A stretch of 64,000 bases of DNA from JAWXBR01 sp034440235 (lineage in GTDB: Bacteria > Bacteroidota > Ignavibacteria > Kapaibacteriales > Kapaibacteriaceae): contig JAWXBR010000059.1 in NCBI GenBank assembly GCA_034440235.1, forward strand, positions 1 through 64,000. The letters are read 5' to 3'. The stretch's first letter is position 1. The number at the start of each line of letters is the position of its first letter. A program made the translations under genes and the position numbers. Below are positions 57,473 through 64,000 of the stretch, one piece after another. Below the pieces are notes generated by a model. It searched no databases and was not told where the DNA came from. It saw nothing but the letters and a program-made list of their open reading frames with translations.

Positions 57473-59671
57473 CTAAAATGTCATGTGTGTGAATGTGCGG
57501 CTGTGTACAACCTCTCCGCCAATGGATAGAATCTCGATGTAGAGACCCGCTGGTGACGTAGACGGCATCGAAGGTTGTGCTTCCCAACGATCGTACTGAA
57601 TTTCGTCCGCTAGTACAACACGTCCATCGACGTTGTACATCATGCGCGTGAGCATTGTGTTGGCGCTAACCTTGATCATGCGAAGGTTAAGCGCACATCC
57701 ACTGAACTCTACGGTGCCTATTGTGTTTAACACGGTGCGGCAGCCATAGGAATTTTCTACAACACACTCGAGGACGTCGTTGCGTACCGGACCAAGTATT
57801 GCGGCACCGGTGAACGTTGCAATGACGTTGTCCGCGGGGCGTTTGCGGAGGCGCATGCGGATGAAGTTTCTACCATCGGCCACCGAGCCCCTTGCCAATT
57901 CATCGCCGACAGATACTGTAAGGTCGTGCATACATTTACTGTTGTAGAGCACCGATACATCGCAGCTATCAAACCTATTTGCCGGATGACGTATTACAAA
58001 TGTTGCGTTCTGTGAAATGTCATTTTTAACGTTATTTATAATAAGATCTGCAGGCGACAGATACTCGGCTATCACCGTGTCTACATTCATGCAGCCTTCC
58101 CACGTCCAGCCTGTAACGATAAATGTTGTTGCACTCGAATCGGTAATAAACGGGTTGACACTTGATGGGTCGCTTACAGCCCAGTCTGGACTCCACGAGT
58201 AACGTTCGCCACCGGACGCGTTTAATCGAGCGCGTTGGTTTTCGCAGTACGTGAAATCGGCTCCGGCACTTATCGATGGCAATTTCACGACATGAATTGT
58301 GCGCGCGATCGTGTCTTCTCCGAATTTGTTTTCCGCGACTAGGCGCACAACAAATTTCCCTGGAGTATTAAAGCATATAGTCGGAGGCTGCATTCCTTCA
58401 AATGTAGGAGGCGTTCCGCCTTGAAATTCCCACGTATAACGTGTGACGTTCGTTGTAGAAACGTTTTCAAATGCAAGGCAAGACTGTTCGCATACAATGG
58501 TGTCGCAAACAACATCGGCAACAGGCAAAAGGCAGGGTTCAATTTGTGTAGTGAGATACTGTCCGTCGATGATGTTAGGCAATCCGATGAGCGTGTGTGT
58601 TGGTGAGCGCAGCACGTTCGGACTCGATCCGATGTACATACAAGCAGCACCTCGCTGGTCTGGAAATGGTATGGGGCGAAGACATGTGCTATCAGCTACA
58701 TAGATCACTCCATCGGGTCCACGCTGGATACCTCCTCGAAACTCCAACCCAGATGCAGACGCAATTGGACCGAGCACTGTTCGCGACGTGTTAATCGGAA
58801 CGGACGTAACGTCATACTGCAACACTTCATTCCATGTTGTTACATAGAGTAGCTCTTCACTTGGTGAAAACGCAATGCCATAAAACTGACGTGCCGTATC
58901 AACGAGACGCGGATTGAAAATTCGTCCGCGTCGAAGATCAACATCAAACACCTCTACAACTTTCGAATGAGGGTTTGCCATCGCAAGCAGATTACCTGAT
59001 GCAGAAAATTTTATCATGCCGAGTCCGTAATTCCCACCCGGATTCTTCAACTGCGCATTGACGTATTGTCTGCCGACGTTACTAATCACAGGCGGATACA
59101 CACCACGCGACGTGACCTTATACATGTAGAACCGAGGCAGCGTTTTATCGTGAGCAACCACCCAATACGATTCACCATCACAGTGACGTGTGGCGTGAAG
59201 TTTTTCGGCGCAGGTATCGAGCAGCTTAACGTTTTTGGTTTCGACATCACCAAGCCCACCATTCAGCGAAATATCTACGACAGAGTAATGCAGTCCGTAG
59301 ACGTTTAGCGTCCCATTACTCAAATCACCAGGTGTAAAAACATAATACTTGCCTGCCGCTCGTGGCATGGGTACGATGAGCGCACTTTGCGTGCTCGACC
59401 AGCCCCCTATCAGATTATTCCCATTGGGCATTGGTGCAAGATTCCGGTCGTAGATGGTTTTCCCATCTGTGGTAAACAGAAACGCACCAGTCGTCGAATC
59501 ACAGACAGAAGCCGTCCCCTCTTGTGTGAAGAAGGGGCCGAGGATAGGGGTCGGGATGCCCGAGGAGAAGTCGATACCCGCGCCACCACCGAAATACCAC
59601 ACGTCATTCTGCCGTTGCGCCAAGCAGCACAAAGGGAGAATGAGAAACACCGCGAAAAGGAGGCGACGCAT
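57473..59671 (-). CDS. Large secreted PKD-domain protein
   Basis: The 732-aa protein has a signal peptide (MRRLLFAVFLILPLCCLA). An N-terminal WD/propeller-like region follows (~20-380: VWYFGGGAGIDF, TTDGKTIYDRNLAPMPNGN, FSPSEELLYVTTWN, GIQRGPDGVIYVAD). A PKD domain is at ~400-470 (CLAFENVSTTNVTRYTWEFQGGTPPTFEGMQPPTICFNTPGKFVVRLVAENKFGEDT). The C terminus (MYNVDGRVVLADE, then SPAGLYIEILSIGGEVVHSRTF) looks like a type IX-like sorting tail. It is probably exported to the cell surface. It is convergent with the tRNA-Thr terminator. Confidence 0.85.
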   Translation of the reverse strand: MRRLLFAVFLILPLCCLAQRQNDVWYFGGGAGIDFSSGIPTPILGPFFTQEGTASVCDSTTGAFLFTTDGKTIYDRNLAPMPNGNNLIGGWSSTQSALIVPMPRAAGKYYVFTPGDLSNGTLNVYGLHYSVVDISLNGGLGDVETKNVKLLDTCAEKLHATRHCDGESYWVVAHDKTLPRFYMYKVTSRGVYPPVISNVGRQYVNAQLKNPGGNYGLGMIKFSASGNLLAMANPHSKVVEVFDVDLRRGRIFNPRLVDTARQFYGIAFSPSEELLYVTTWNEVLQYDVTSVPINTSRTVLGPIASASGLEFRGGIQRGPDGVIYVADSTCLRPIPFPDQRGAACMYIGSSPNVLRSPTHTLIGLPNIIDGQYLTTQIEPCLLPVADVVCDTIVCEQSCLAFENVSTTNVTRYTWEFQGGTPPTFEGMQPPTICFNTPGKFVVRLVAENKFGEDTIARTIHVVKLPSISAGADFTYCENQRARLNASGGERYSWSPDWAVSDPSSVNPFITDSSATTFIVTGWTWEGCMNVDTVIAEYLSPADLIINNVKNDISQNATFVIRHPANRFDSCDVSVLYNSKCMHDLTVSVGDELARGSVADGRNFIRMRLRKRPADNVIATFTGAAILGPVRNDVLECVVENSYGCRTVLNTIGTVEFSGCALNLRMIKVSANTMLTRMMYNVDGRVVLADEIQYDRWEAQPSMPSTSPAGLYIEILSIGGEVVHSRTFTHMTF

Positions 59672-59725
59672 GATTCAGCACCAACAACTCAACGCTGCAG
59701 AAGTTACGAGCGGTAGTTTTGCTGT

Positions 59726-60901
59726 ATGATTGAACTACAGCTGAAGCCCCGCGAAGAGGCACGGATTAAGGCCGGACATCTTTGGGTGTATCGTGATGAG
59801 CTGGTGGAGGTGCCCGAGGCCGATGCCGGAAGTCTTGCTCGGGTACGCACGTATGACGGCACGTCGCTTGGCACGGGATTCTACAACCCGATTTCGAAAA
59901 TCGCAGTCCGAATGTTAGGTGCAGAAGTCGAAGTCGCCGACGACGCCTTTTTTACGCGACGATTTCGTCAGGCGCAAGCGCTTCGCGAACGTGTATTACC
60001 CGGCGAGAGCGCCTACAGGGTAGTGTTTGGCGAAGCGGATTTGATGAGCGGACTTATAGTAGATCGTTATAATAAAGTTTTTGTAATTCAGATGCTTGCG
60101 GCTGGTATGGACATCCGCATCGATGCCATTATTGCTGCGATTCGTGCTGTATTTCCCGATGTTGAAGGCATCATCGAGAAGAACACCATGCAAACACGCG
60201 TCAAAGAAGGCATTGAAATGCGCGAAGGAGTTGTATGGGGATCGGTAGGCGAATCGGTGGACATCAAGGAAAATGGAATTCTGCTTCGCATCGATCTGAT
60301 TGGCGGACAGAAGACAGGATACTTTCTCGATCAGAAGATGAACAGACGCACTGTTGGTGCTTTGTCGCACGGCAAACGTGTGCTCGACTGCTTCTGCAAT
60401 GTCGGAGGCTTTGCTCTGAACGCCGCAATGGGCGGTGCAGCGGAAGCGGTTGGCATAGACAGCTCGACGGCAGCGGTCGAGGCGGCAACGCGTAATGCCG
60501 AGCTCAACGGATTCACTAACGCGCGTTTCGAAAAAGCCAATGTGTTCGATGATTTGCGTGCGCGCATTGCCCGTGAAGAGCAATGGGACATCATTGTTCT
60601 AGACCCACCGTCATTCGCAAAGGCTCGAAGTGCTATTAAGGGAGCGTTGGCTGGATATGCCGAACTCAATAGGACGGCAATGAAGCTCCTTAGTACGAAC
60701 GGAATTCTGGTAACCGCCAGTTGTACACAGCTAGTGCCCGAGTCGACGCTTATGGACATCATGTACCGCGAGGCTGCACGATTGCGCAAACGCCTTCGTC
60801 TTCTGCACCGCGGTGAACAGGCCCCCGACCACCCGATACTACTCGCTATGCCAGAGACCCAATACCTGAAATTCCTCGTATTTGATGTTATCGACGCGTA
60901 A
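59726..60901 (+). CDS. RlmI-like class I rRNA large-subunit methyltransferase
   Basis: The 391-aa protein has an N-terminal PUA domain (LKPREEARIKAGHLWVYRDEL, DGTSLGTGFYNP). A Rossmann methyltransferase follows: GQKTGYFLDQKMNRR, the SAM motif VLDCFCNVGGFALNAAMGG, IDSSTAAVEAA, IVLDPPSFAKAR, and late VTASCTQ carrying the expected catalytic-region Cys. Relatives methylate C5 of a 23S rRNA cytosine (C1962 in E. coli). It is followed after 74 bp by the TPR gene. Confidence 0.9.
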   Translation: MIELQLKPREEARIKAGHLWVYRDELVEVPEADAGSLARVRTYDGTSLGTGFYNPISKIAVRMLGAEVEVADDAFFTRRFRQAQALRERVLPGESAYRVVFGEADLMSGLIVDRYNKVFVIQMLAAGMDIRIDAIIAAIRAVFPDVEGIIEKNTMQTRVKEGIEMREGVVWGSVGESVDIKENGILLRIDLIGGQKTGYFLDQKMNRRTVGALSHGKRVLDCFCNVGGFALNAAMGGAAEAVGIDSSTAAVEAATRNAELNGFTNARFEKANVFDDLRARIAREEQWDIIVLDPPSFAKARSAIKGALAGYAELNRTAMKLLSTNGILVTASCTQLVPESTLMDIMYREAARLRKRLRLLHRGEQAPDHPILLAMPETQYLKFLVFDVIDA

Positions 60902-60975
60902 GGTTGCTCGTTTTTTGGTGCGATTTGAGTATCATTGTGGTGTCGGAGTGCGGCTTCACACATAGGGAGTCCACC

Positions 60976-62427
60976 ATGCTTGAATTTGAATACGACGACG
61001 AAGCCGAAGAACCGAATCGCCAGGAATTGGACGAGACTCTCCGACGTTTTCGCGAAGCACATACGAGTGGTGACTGGCAGAACGGTATGCCTTCGGCAGA
61101 ATCGCTGGAAACGATCGTACACTACTGTCTAGAAACGCAAAAATTCGAGGACGCCCTGACTTTCGCACGCATGTGGAAGGAACAGGTTCCGTACTCTGCA
61201 GATGCATGGCATAAGTATGGCATTGCTCTCGGCTCGCTCGGACGTTGGCCGGATGCACTGCGTGCGTATGAAAACGCACACACACTCGACCCAGTCGATG
61301 TCGAGCTAAGCGTCAACAAAGGCATCGCACACGAACAATTGGGTCAGCTTGCAGAAGCAAACGAACTCATCGAACACGCTCTTCGCATCGAACCCGACAA
61401 TTCCGACGCTCTATTCACCAAGGCAATGATCCTTGAGAAGCGCGAACAGTATGACGACGCCTTGCGTCTGTTTCAGTACTTGTCGCGTCAGGACCAATTT
61501 CAGCGCGACGCCCTGTTCGAAGTTGCATTCTGCTACGAAAGCAGTGAAAAACTCGACCTAGCAATCGAAACGTATGACAAGCTCCTCGAGATCGATCCGT
61601 TCGAAGCAAATGCATGGTTTAATCGCGGTGTGATTATGGGGCGCAAAGGGTCTCATCGTCAGGCTGTAGAATGCTACGAACTTGCGATTGCCGTGAAGTC
61701 CGATTTCGTAAATGCTTATTATAACCTTGGCAATGCTCACGCCGCAACTGGACGTCTCGATGCTTCTATCGAAGCATATCGCGAGGCACATCGCCTCGAT
61801 GCAACCGACGTTCAGATTGCACACAACCTTGCGACATCGCTCGAAGAACGTGGAACGTATGAAGAAGCAATAGAAATGTTTACAAAAGCATTGCTTTTAG
61901 ATGCACGTCACGTGCCTTCGCTGTACGGACGTGGCACGTGCCACGATGCATCAGAGCGTTATGCAAAGGCAATCGAAGATTACGATTCGGCTCTTGCTCT
62001 CGAACCCGAATACGCAGACCTATGGTATGCGAAAGCCGATGCTTATTACAACATGGGTGATCTCGAGCAGGCACTAACCTGTTATAGAAAAACGTTAGCA
62101 CTGCAACCGTCGGACGAAGAATGCTGGTTCGATTTCGGATCTACCCTGCTCGAAGCCGGCGAAGTGGTCGAAGCAATGAAGGCTTTTGGAGAAGTGCTGC
62201 GTTTGGACCCCGAGTCCGCCGACGGACTCTACTTCACCGCTAAGACCCTTTGCGCCGCGGGCCAGCCCCTTGCCGCCGTGCCTTTTCTGACGAAAGCTTT
62301 CGAGCTCGACGCACAAAAACGTGAAGATTTTGACAATGAATTTCCGGCCGTTGCCGGCCCGCTGGGTATGGAATACCTGCGGAATGTATTAGAACACCAC
62401 GGATTAGAACACCACGGAGAAGAATGA
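60976..62427 (+). CDS. Tetratricopeptide-repeat protein
   Basis: The ATG at 60976 follows AGGGAGTCCACC; an upstream in-frame ATG is rejected. The 483-aa acidic protein is a chain of about twelve TPR units from residue ~50 to 440, for example ADAWHKYGIALGSLGRWPDALRAYENAHTLDP, NAWFNRGVIMGRKGSHRQAVECYELAIA and ECWFDFGSTLLEAGEVVEAMKAFGEVLRLDP. It has no signal peptide, so it is a cytosolic scaffold. The last residues (LEHHGLEHHGEE) come from a 15-bp tandem duplication. Its stop overlaps the bacilliredoxin start. Confidence 0.93.
   Translation: MLEFEYDDEAEEPNRQELDETLRRFREAHTSGDWQNGMPSAESLETIVHYCLETQKFEDALTFARMWKEQVPYSADAWHKYGIALGSLGRWPDALRAYENAHTLDPVDVELSVNKGIAHEQLGQLAEANELIEHALRIEPDNSDALFTKAMILEKREQYDDALRLFQYLSRQDQFQRDALFEVAFCYESSEKLDLAIETYDKLLEIDPFEANAWFNRGVIMGRKGSHRQAVECYELAIAVKSDFVNAYYNLGNAHAATGRLDASIEAYREAHRLDATDVQIAHNLATSLEERGTYEEAIEMFTKALLLDARHVPSLYGRGTCHDASERYAKAIEDYDSALALEPEYADLWYAKADAYYNMGDLEQALTCYRKTLALQPSDEECWFDFGSTLLEAGEVVEAMKAFGEVLRLDPESADGLYFTAKTLCAAGQPLAAVPFLTKAFELDAQKREDFDNEFPAVAGPLGMEYLRNVLEHHGLEHHGEE
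62389..62418. repeat. Tandem 15-bp duplication at the 3' end of the TPR gene
   Basis: Two identical TTAGAACACCACGGA units (62389-62403, 62404-62418), in frame, lie six bases before the stop codon and encode LEHHG twice. Confidence 0.9.
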
Positions 62428-62855
62428 TGGCTTACGACCCGATGTTTGTAAAACCAATGCGCGAAGAACTCACCAGTCTCGGCATAAAAGAATTGTCAAC
62501 GGCTGCCGATGTAGACGCGGCCATTAAAGAGCCCGGTACAACCATGGTAATTGTGAATTCTGTGTGCGGCTGTGCCGCAGGCGGGGCACGTCCAGGCGTT
62601 GCACTCGCCTTGAAACACGGCACGCTTCCAGACAACATGGTCACCGTCTTTGCTGGTCAGGACACCGAAGCCACCGAACGCATGCGCTCGTACTTCACTG
62701 GCATGCCACCGAGCTCACCATCCATCGCCATTGTTCGCGATGGCGAGCTCGTAGCATTCATGCCACGACATCACATCGAAGGCCGCACACCAGAAATGAT
62801 CGCTTCTGCGCTCACTGCATCGTTCGACCAACTATGTGCACCGGCATCTGCATAA
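62424..62855 (+). CDS. Bacilliredoxin (BrxA/BrxB, YphP/YqiW family)
   Basis: The 143-aa protein has the CGC motif in NSVCGCAAGGARPGVALAL, with the family's PMREELTSLGIKELSTAADVDAAI start and SYFTGMPPSSPSIAIVRDGELVAFMPRHHIEGR. Bacilliredoxins remove bacillithiol from mixed disulfides on proteins. Their presence suggests a bacillithiol-type redox system. The ATG at 62424 overlaps the TPR stop (ATGA); 62427 is the alternative. The 3' end is antisense to the tail of the ygjP-like gene. Confidence 0.92.
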   Translation: MMAYDPMFVKPMREELTSLGIKELSTAADVDAAIKEPGTTMVIVNSVCGCAAGGARPGVALALKHGTLPDNMVTVFAGQDTEATERMRSYFTGMPPSSPSIAIVRDGELVAFMPRHHIEGRTPEMIASALTASFDQLCAPASA

Positions 62856-63685
62856 TCCATTGCGATCTGAGTTTGCGACTCCTGCGCATTATTCACGGCC
62901 GGGAATCTCTCTATAACCGAATTCTTTAGAACTAACGTTCGATCTTCAACGGGGCCTTGAGCCCCGTTTTTTGTAGCTGCCCCGCGGCTTAGTAATGCAG
63001 ACCAACGGTCGAGGTCGGCATCAGCAGCATCGATGTCAGGCATGATGTCGCGTGTCATCCGACGAAACGCCGCCCCGTGGTCCATGTGCACCAGATGACA
63101 TAGCTCATGCACGATGACTGCGCGTATACAGTGGTCGGGTGTCATCGCCAGCCTGTCATTCAGCGTTATGACCCCTGCACCTGTGCAACTCCCCCACCGC
63201 CGGTGCATGCTTCTGAACTTTAATCCGGAGTAGCGAAGACCGTGAACGCCCATCAAAGGAAGGACGTTTTCGACGACTTCGGGGAAATAGGACTGGGCTA
63301 TATTTCTATAAGCGTTACGTGCCTCATTCCGGGAGCGAAGCGAAGAGCTTCGCGTATCGACCGGAATCAGCCTTTCGAGCGTTTGCAGTTCCCCACGCAA
63401 ATAATACTCGCCCACGCCCGGTAAAGGAAGCGACGTGCGTGCTTCGGCAGCGCGTTCGAGCCGAGATACGATCCAGGCAATACGTTCGGAAAGGAACGCT
63501 TCGATGGAGTTAAGAGGCATCCGAATCGGACTTCGCACAACAATGGCACCAGATACGCGCACTTCGACCGAAATTGTGCGTCTGCGCGACCTGTGTAAAG
63601 AATAACGGATGTTGTCGACTACCATAGCACGCGTGGAGATATTGCCAGTGCTGTTGTTGTTGTCAATTGATGAAGGTCGGTCCAC
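62771..63685 (-). CDS. YgjP-like M48-type metallopeptidase with extended tail
   Basis: The 304-aa product has the YgjP/DUF45 core: RWGSCTGAGVITLNDRL, then AVIVHELCHLVHMDHGAAF, with H193-E194-x-x-H197 as the zinc-binding motif. The conserved part ends near residue 233 (LDRWSALLSR). About 70 further residues read through the stem of a good terminator on the opposite strand and 85 bp of the bacilliredoxin gene, and show no family similarity; an ancestral stop may have been lost. The ATG at 63625 (MVVDNIRYS) is an alternative start. Substrate unknown. Confidence 0.88.
   Translation of the reverse strand: MDRPSSIDNNNSTGNISTRAMVVDNIRYSLHRSRRRTISVEVRVSGAIVVRSPIRMPLNSIEAFLSERIAWIVSRLERAAEARTSLPLPGVGEYYLRGELQTLERLIPVDTRSSSLRSRNEARNAYRNIAQSYFPEVVENVLPLMGVHGLRYSGLKFRSMHRRWGSCTGAGVITLNDRLAMTPDHCIRAVIVHELCHLVHMDHGAAFRRMTRDIMPDIDAADADLDRWSALLSRGAATKNGAQGPVEDRTLVLKNSVIERFPAVNNAQESQTQIAMDYADAGAHSWSNDAVSAEAIISGVRPSM
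62948..62972 (+). terminator. Intrinsic terminator after the TPR-bacilliredoxin operon
   Basis: AACGGGGC (62948-62955) pairs with GCCCCGTT (62961-62968) around CTTGA and is followed by TTTTTT. It lies 93 bp after the bacilliredoxin stop, inside the 3' part of the minus-strand ygjP-like frame. Confidence 0.92.
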
Positions 63686-63721
63686 GTAACTATTTGATCC
63701 GTCAGTTGTTAGTTAGGATGC

Positions 63722-64000
63722 ATGAAGCGGCTCATGAGCGAATATAGCGACAGCGAACTCTATGCTCTGATGCGTGCCGAGCACTCTGAAGACGCATTCG
63801 GCGAGTTGTATGCTAGGCTTTCGGCCAACGTTTTTGCGTACTGCATGCGGGTGCTCGGGAGTTATGACCAGGCTCACGACATTTTCCAGGAGACGTTTCT
63901 GCGGCTCTACCAGAGCGCCGAACGGCATGCAGAGCTCGAGAACGTTCGCTCGTATACCCTTACGATCTGCCGCAACCTGTGTTTGAATGAGAAAAAACGG
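63722..64000 (+). CDS. ECF-type RNA polymerase sigma factor, N-terminal part, cut by window edge
   Basis: From ATG 63722 (MKRLMSEYSDSELYALMRAE; AGGATGC upstream) the frame is open to base 64000. It reads as sigma-70 region 2 of an ECF factor: DAFGELYARLSANVFAYCMRVLGSYDQAHDIFQETFLRLYQ and VRSYTLTICRNLCLNEKKR. Region 4 lies beyond the window. No anti-sigma gene is visible on this side. Confidence 0.9.
   Translation, partial: MKRLMSEYSDSELYALMRAEHSEDAFGELYARLSANVFAYCMRVLGSYDQAHDIFQETFLRLYQSAERHAELENVRSYTLTICRNLCLNEKKR

Noticed and set aside
57214..57492. Plus-strand ORF spanning tRNA-Thr
   Set aside because: It crosses a complete tRNA and its terminator, so it is not a gene.

Overview
The window looks like chromosome from a bacterium of the Bacteroidota/Chlorobiota (FCB) side of the tree. 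The reasons are secreted proteins with type IX-like C-terminal sorting tails, a very large DUF2723 membrane glycosyltransferase, a bacilliredoxin, a transketolase split into two subunits, a Rieske/cytochrome b pair, and short leaders with weak Shine-Dalgarno sites. A Kapabacteria- or Ignavibacteria-like lineage is my best guess, but no 16S gene is present to test it.

Layout. (1) 1-4.6 kb is an accessory flank. It holds a secreted Asp-box protein gene broken by an in-frame amber codon, a three-gene operon of unknowns, a decayed Ig-like fragment, a DUF1016/YhcG-type nuclease gene and a frameshifted remnant. (2) 4596-20901 is a ~16.3-kb integrative element inserted in the 3' end of a tRNA-Pro(GGG) gene. 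It is bounded by a 25-bp perfect direct repeat and, just inside each end, a 20-bp direct repeat that looks like integrase arm sites. Its left half carries a tyrosine integrase, an unknown 301/1123-aa gene pair and a replication-like operon (HTH protein, RepA-like ATPase, HTH-RecA/RadA-like ATPase). Its right half is a six-gene co-directional cassette: a class III cyclase-like protein, a DUF2971-like protein, a helicase-less type ISP-like restriction-modification enzyme, a second DUF2971 protein, a small membrane protein and a uracil-DNA-glycosylase-like protein. This cassette is the best candidate for an undescribed (defence) system.

(3) 21-37.4 kb is core genome, almost all on the minus strand: rhomboid protease, DUF2723 protein, solitary rpsD, a lipoprotein binding protein, then a long run tktN-tktC-cca-gamma carbonic anhydrase-small membrane protein-MEMO-rplM-rpsI-rpsB-tsf-pyrH-frr-queC. 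(4) 37.5-47 kb holds two tandem paralogous giant surface-protein genes, the first interrupted by an IS3-family element, followed by a small secreted protein gene. (5) 47-64 kb is metabolic and mixed: a cystathionine gamma-synthase-like gene, PaaN and alanine dehydrogenase, Rieske plus an unusual cytochrome b, a DegT aminotransferase, a LiaF-like protein, an EamA transporter, gmhA, tRNA-Thr(UGU), a PKD protein, RlmI, a TPR protein with bacilliredoxin, a YgjP-like peptidase and the start of an ECF sigma factor that runs off the right edge.

Two sequence-level themes stand out. Several genes end in short tandem duplications that run over or up to the stop codon (queC, tktN, gamma-CA, EamA, gmhA, TPR). 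The octamer AGCCCCTT/AAGGGGCT also recurs far more often than chance would suggest. Family names come from reading motifs by eye, not from database searches.
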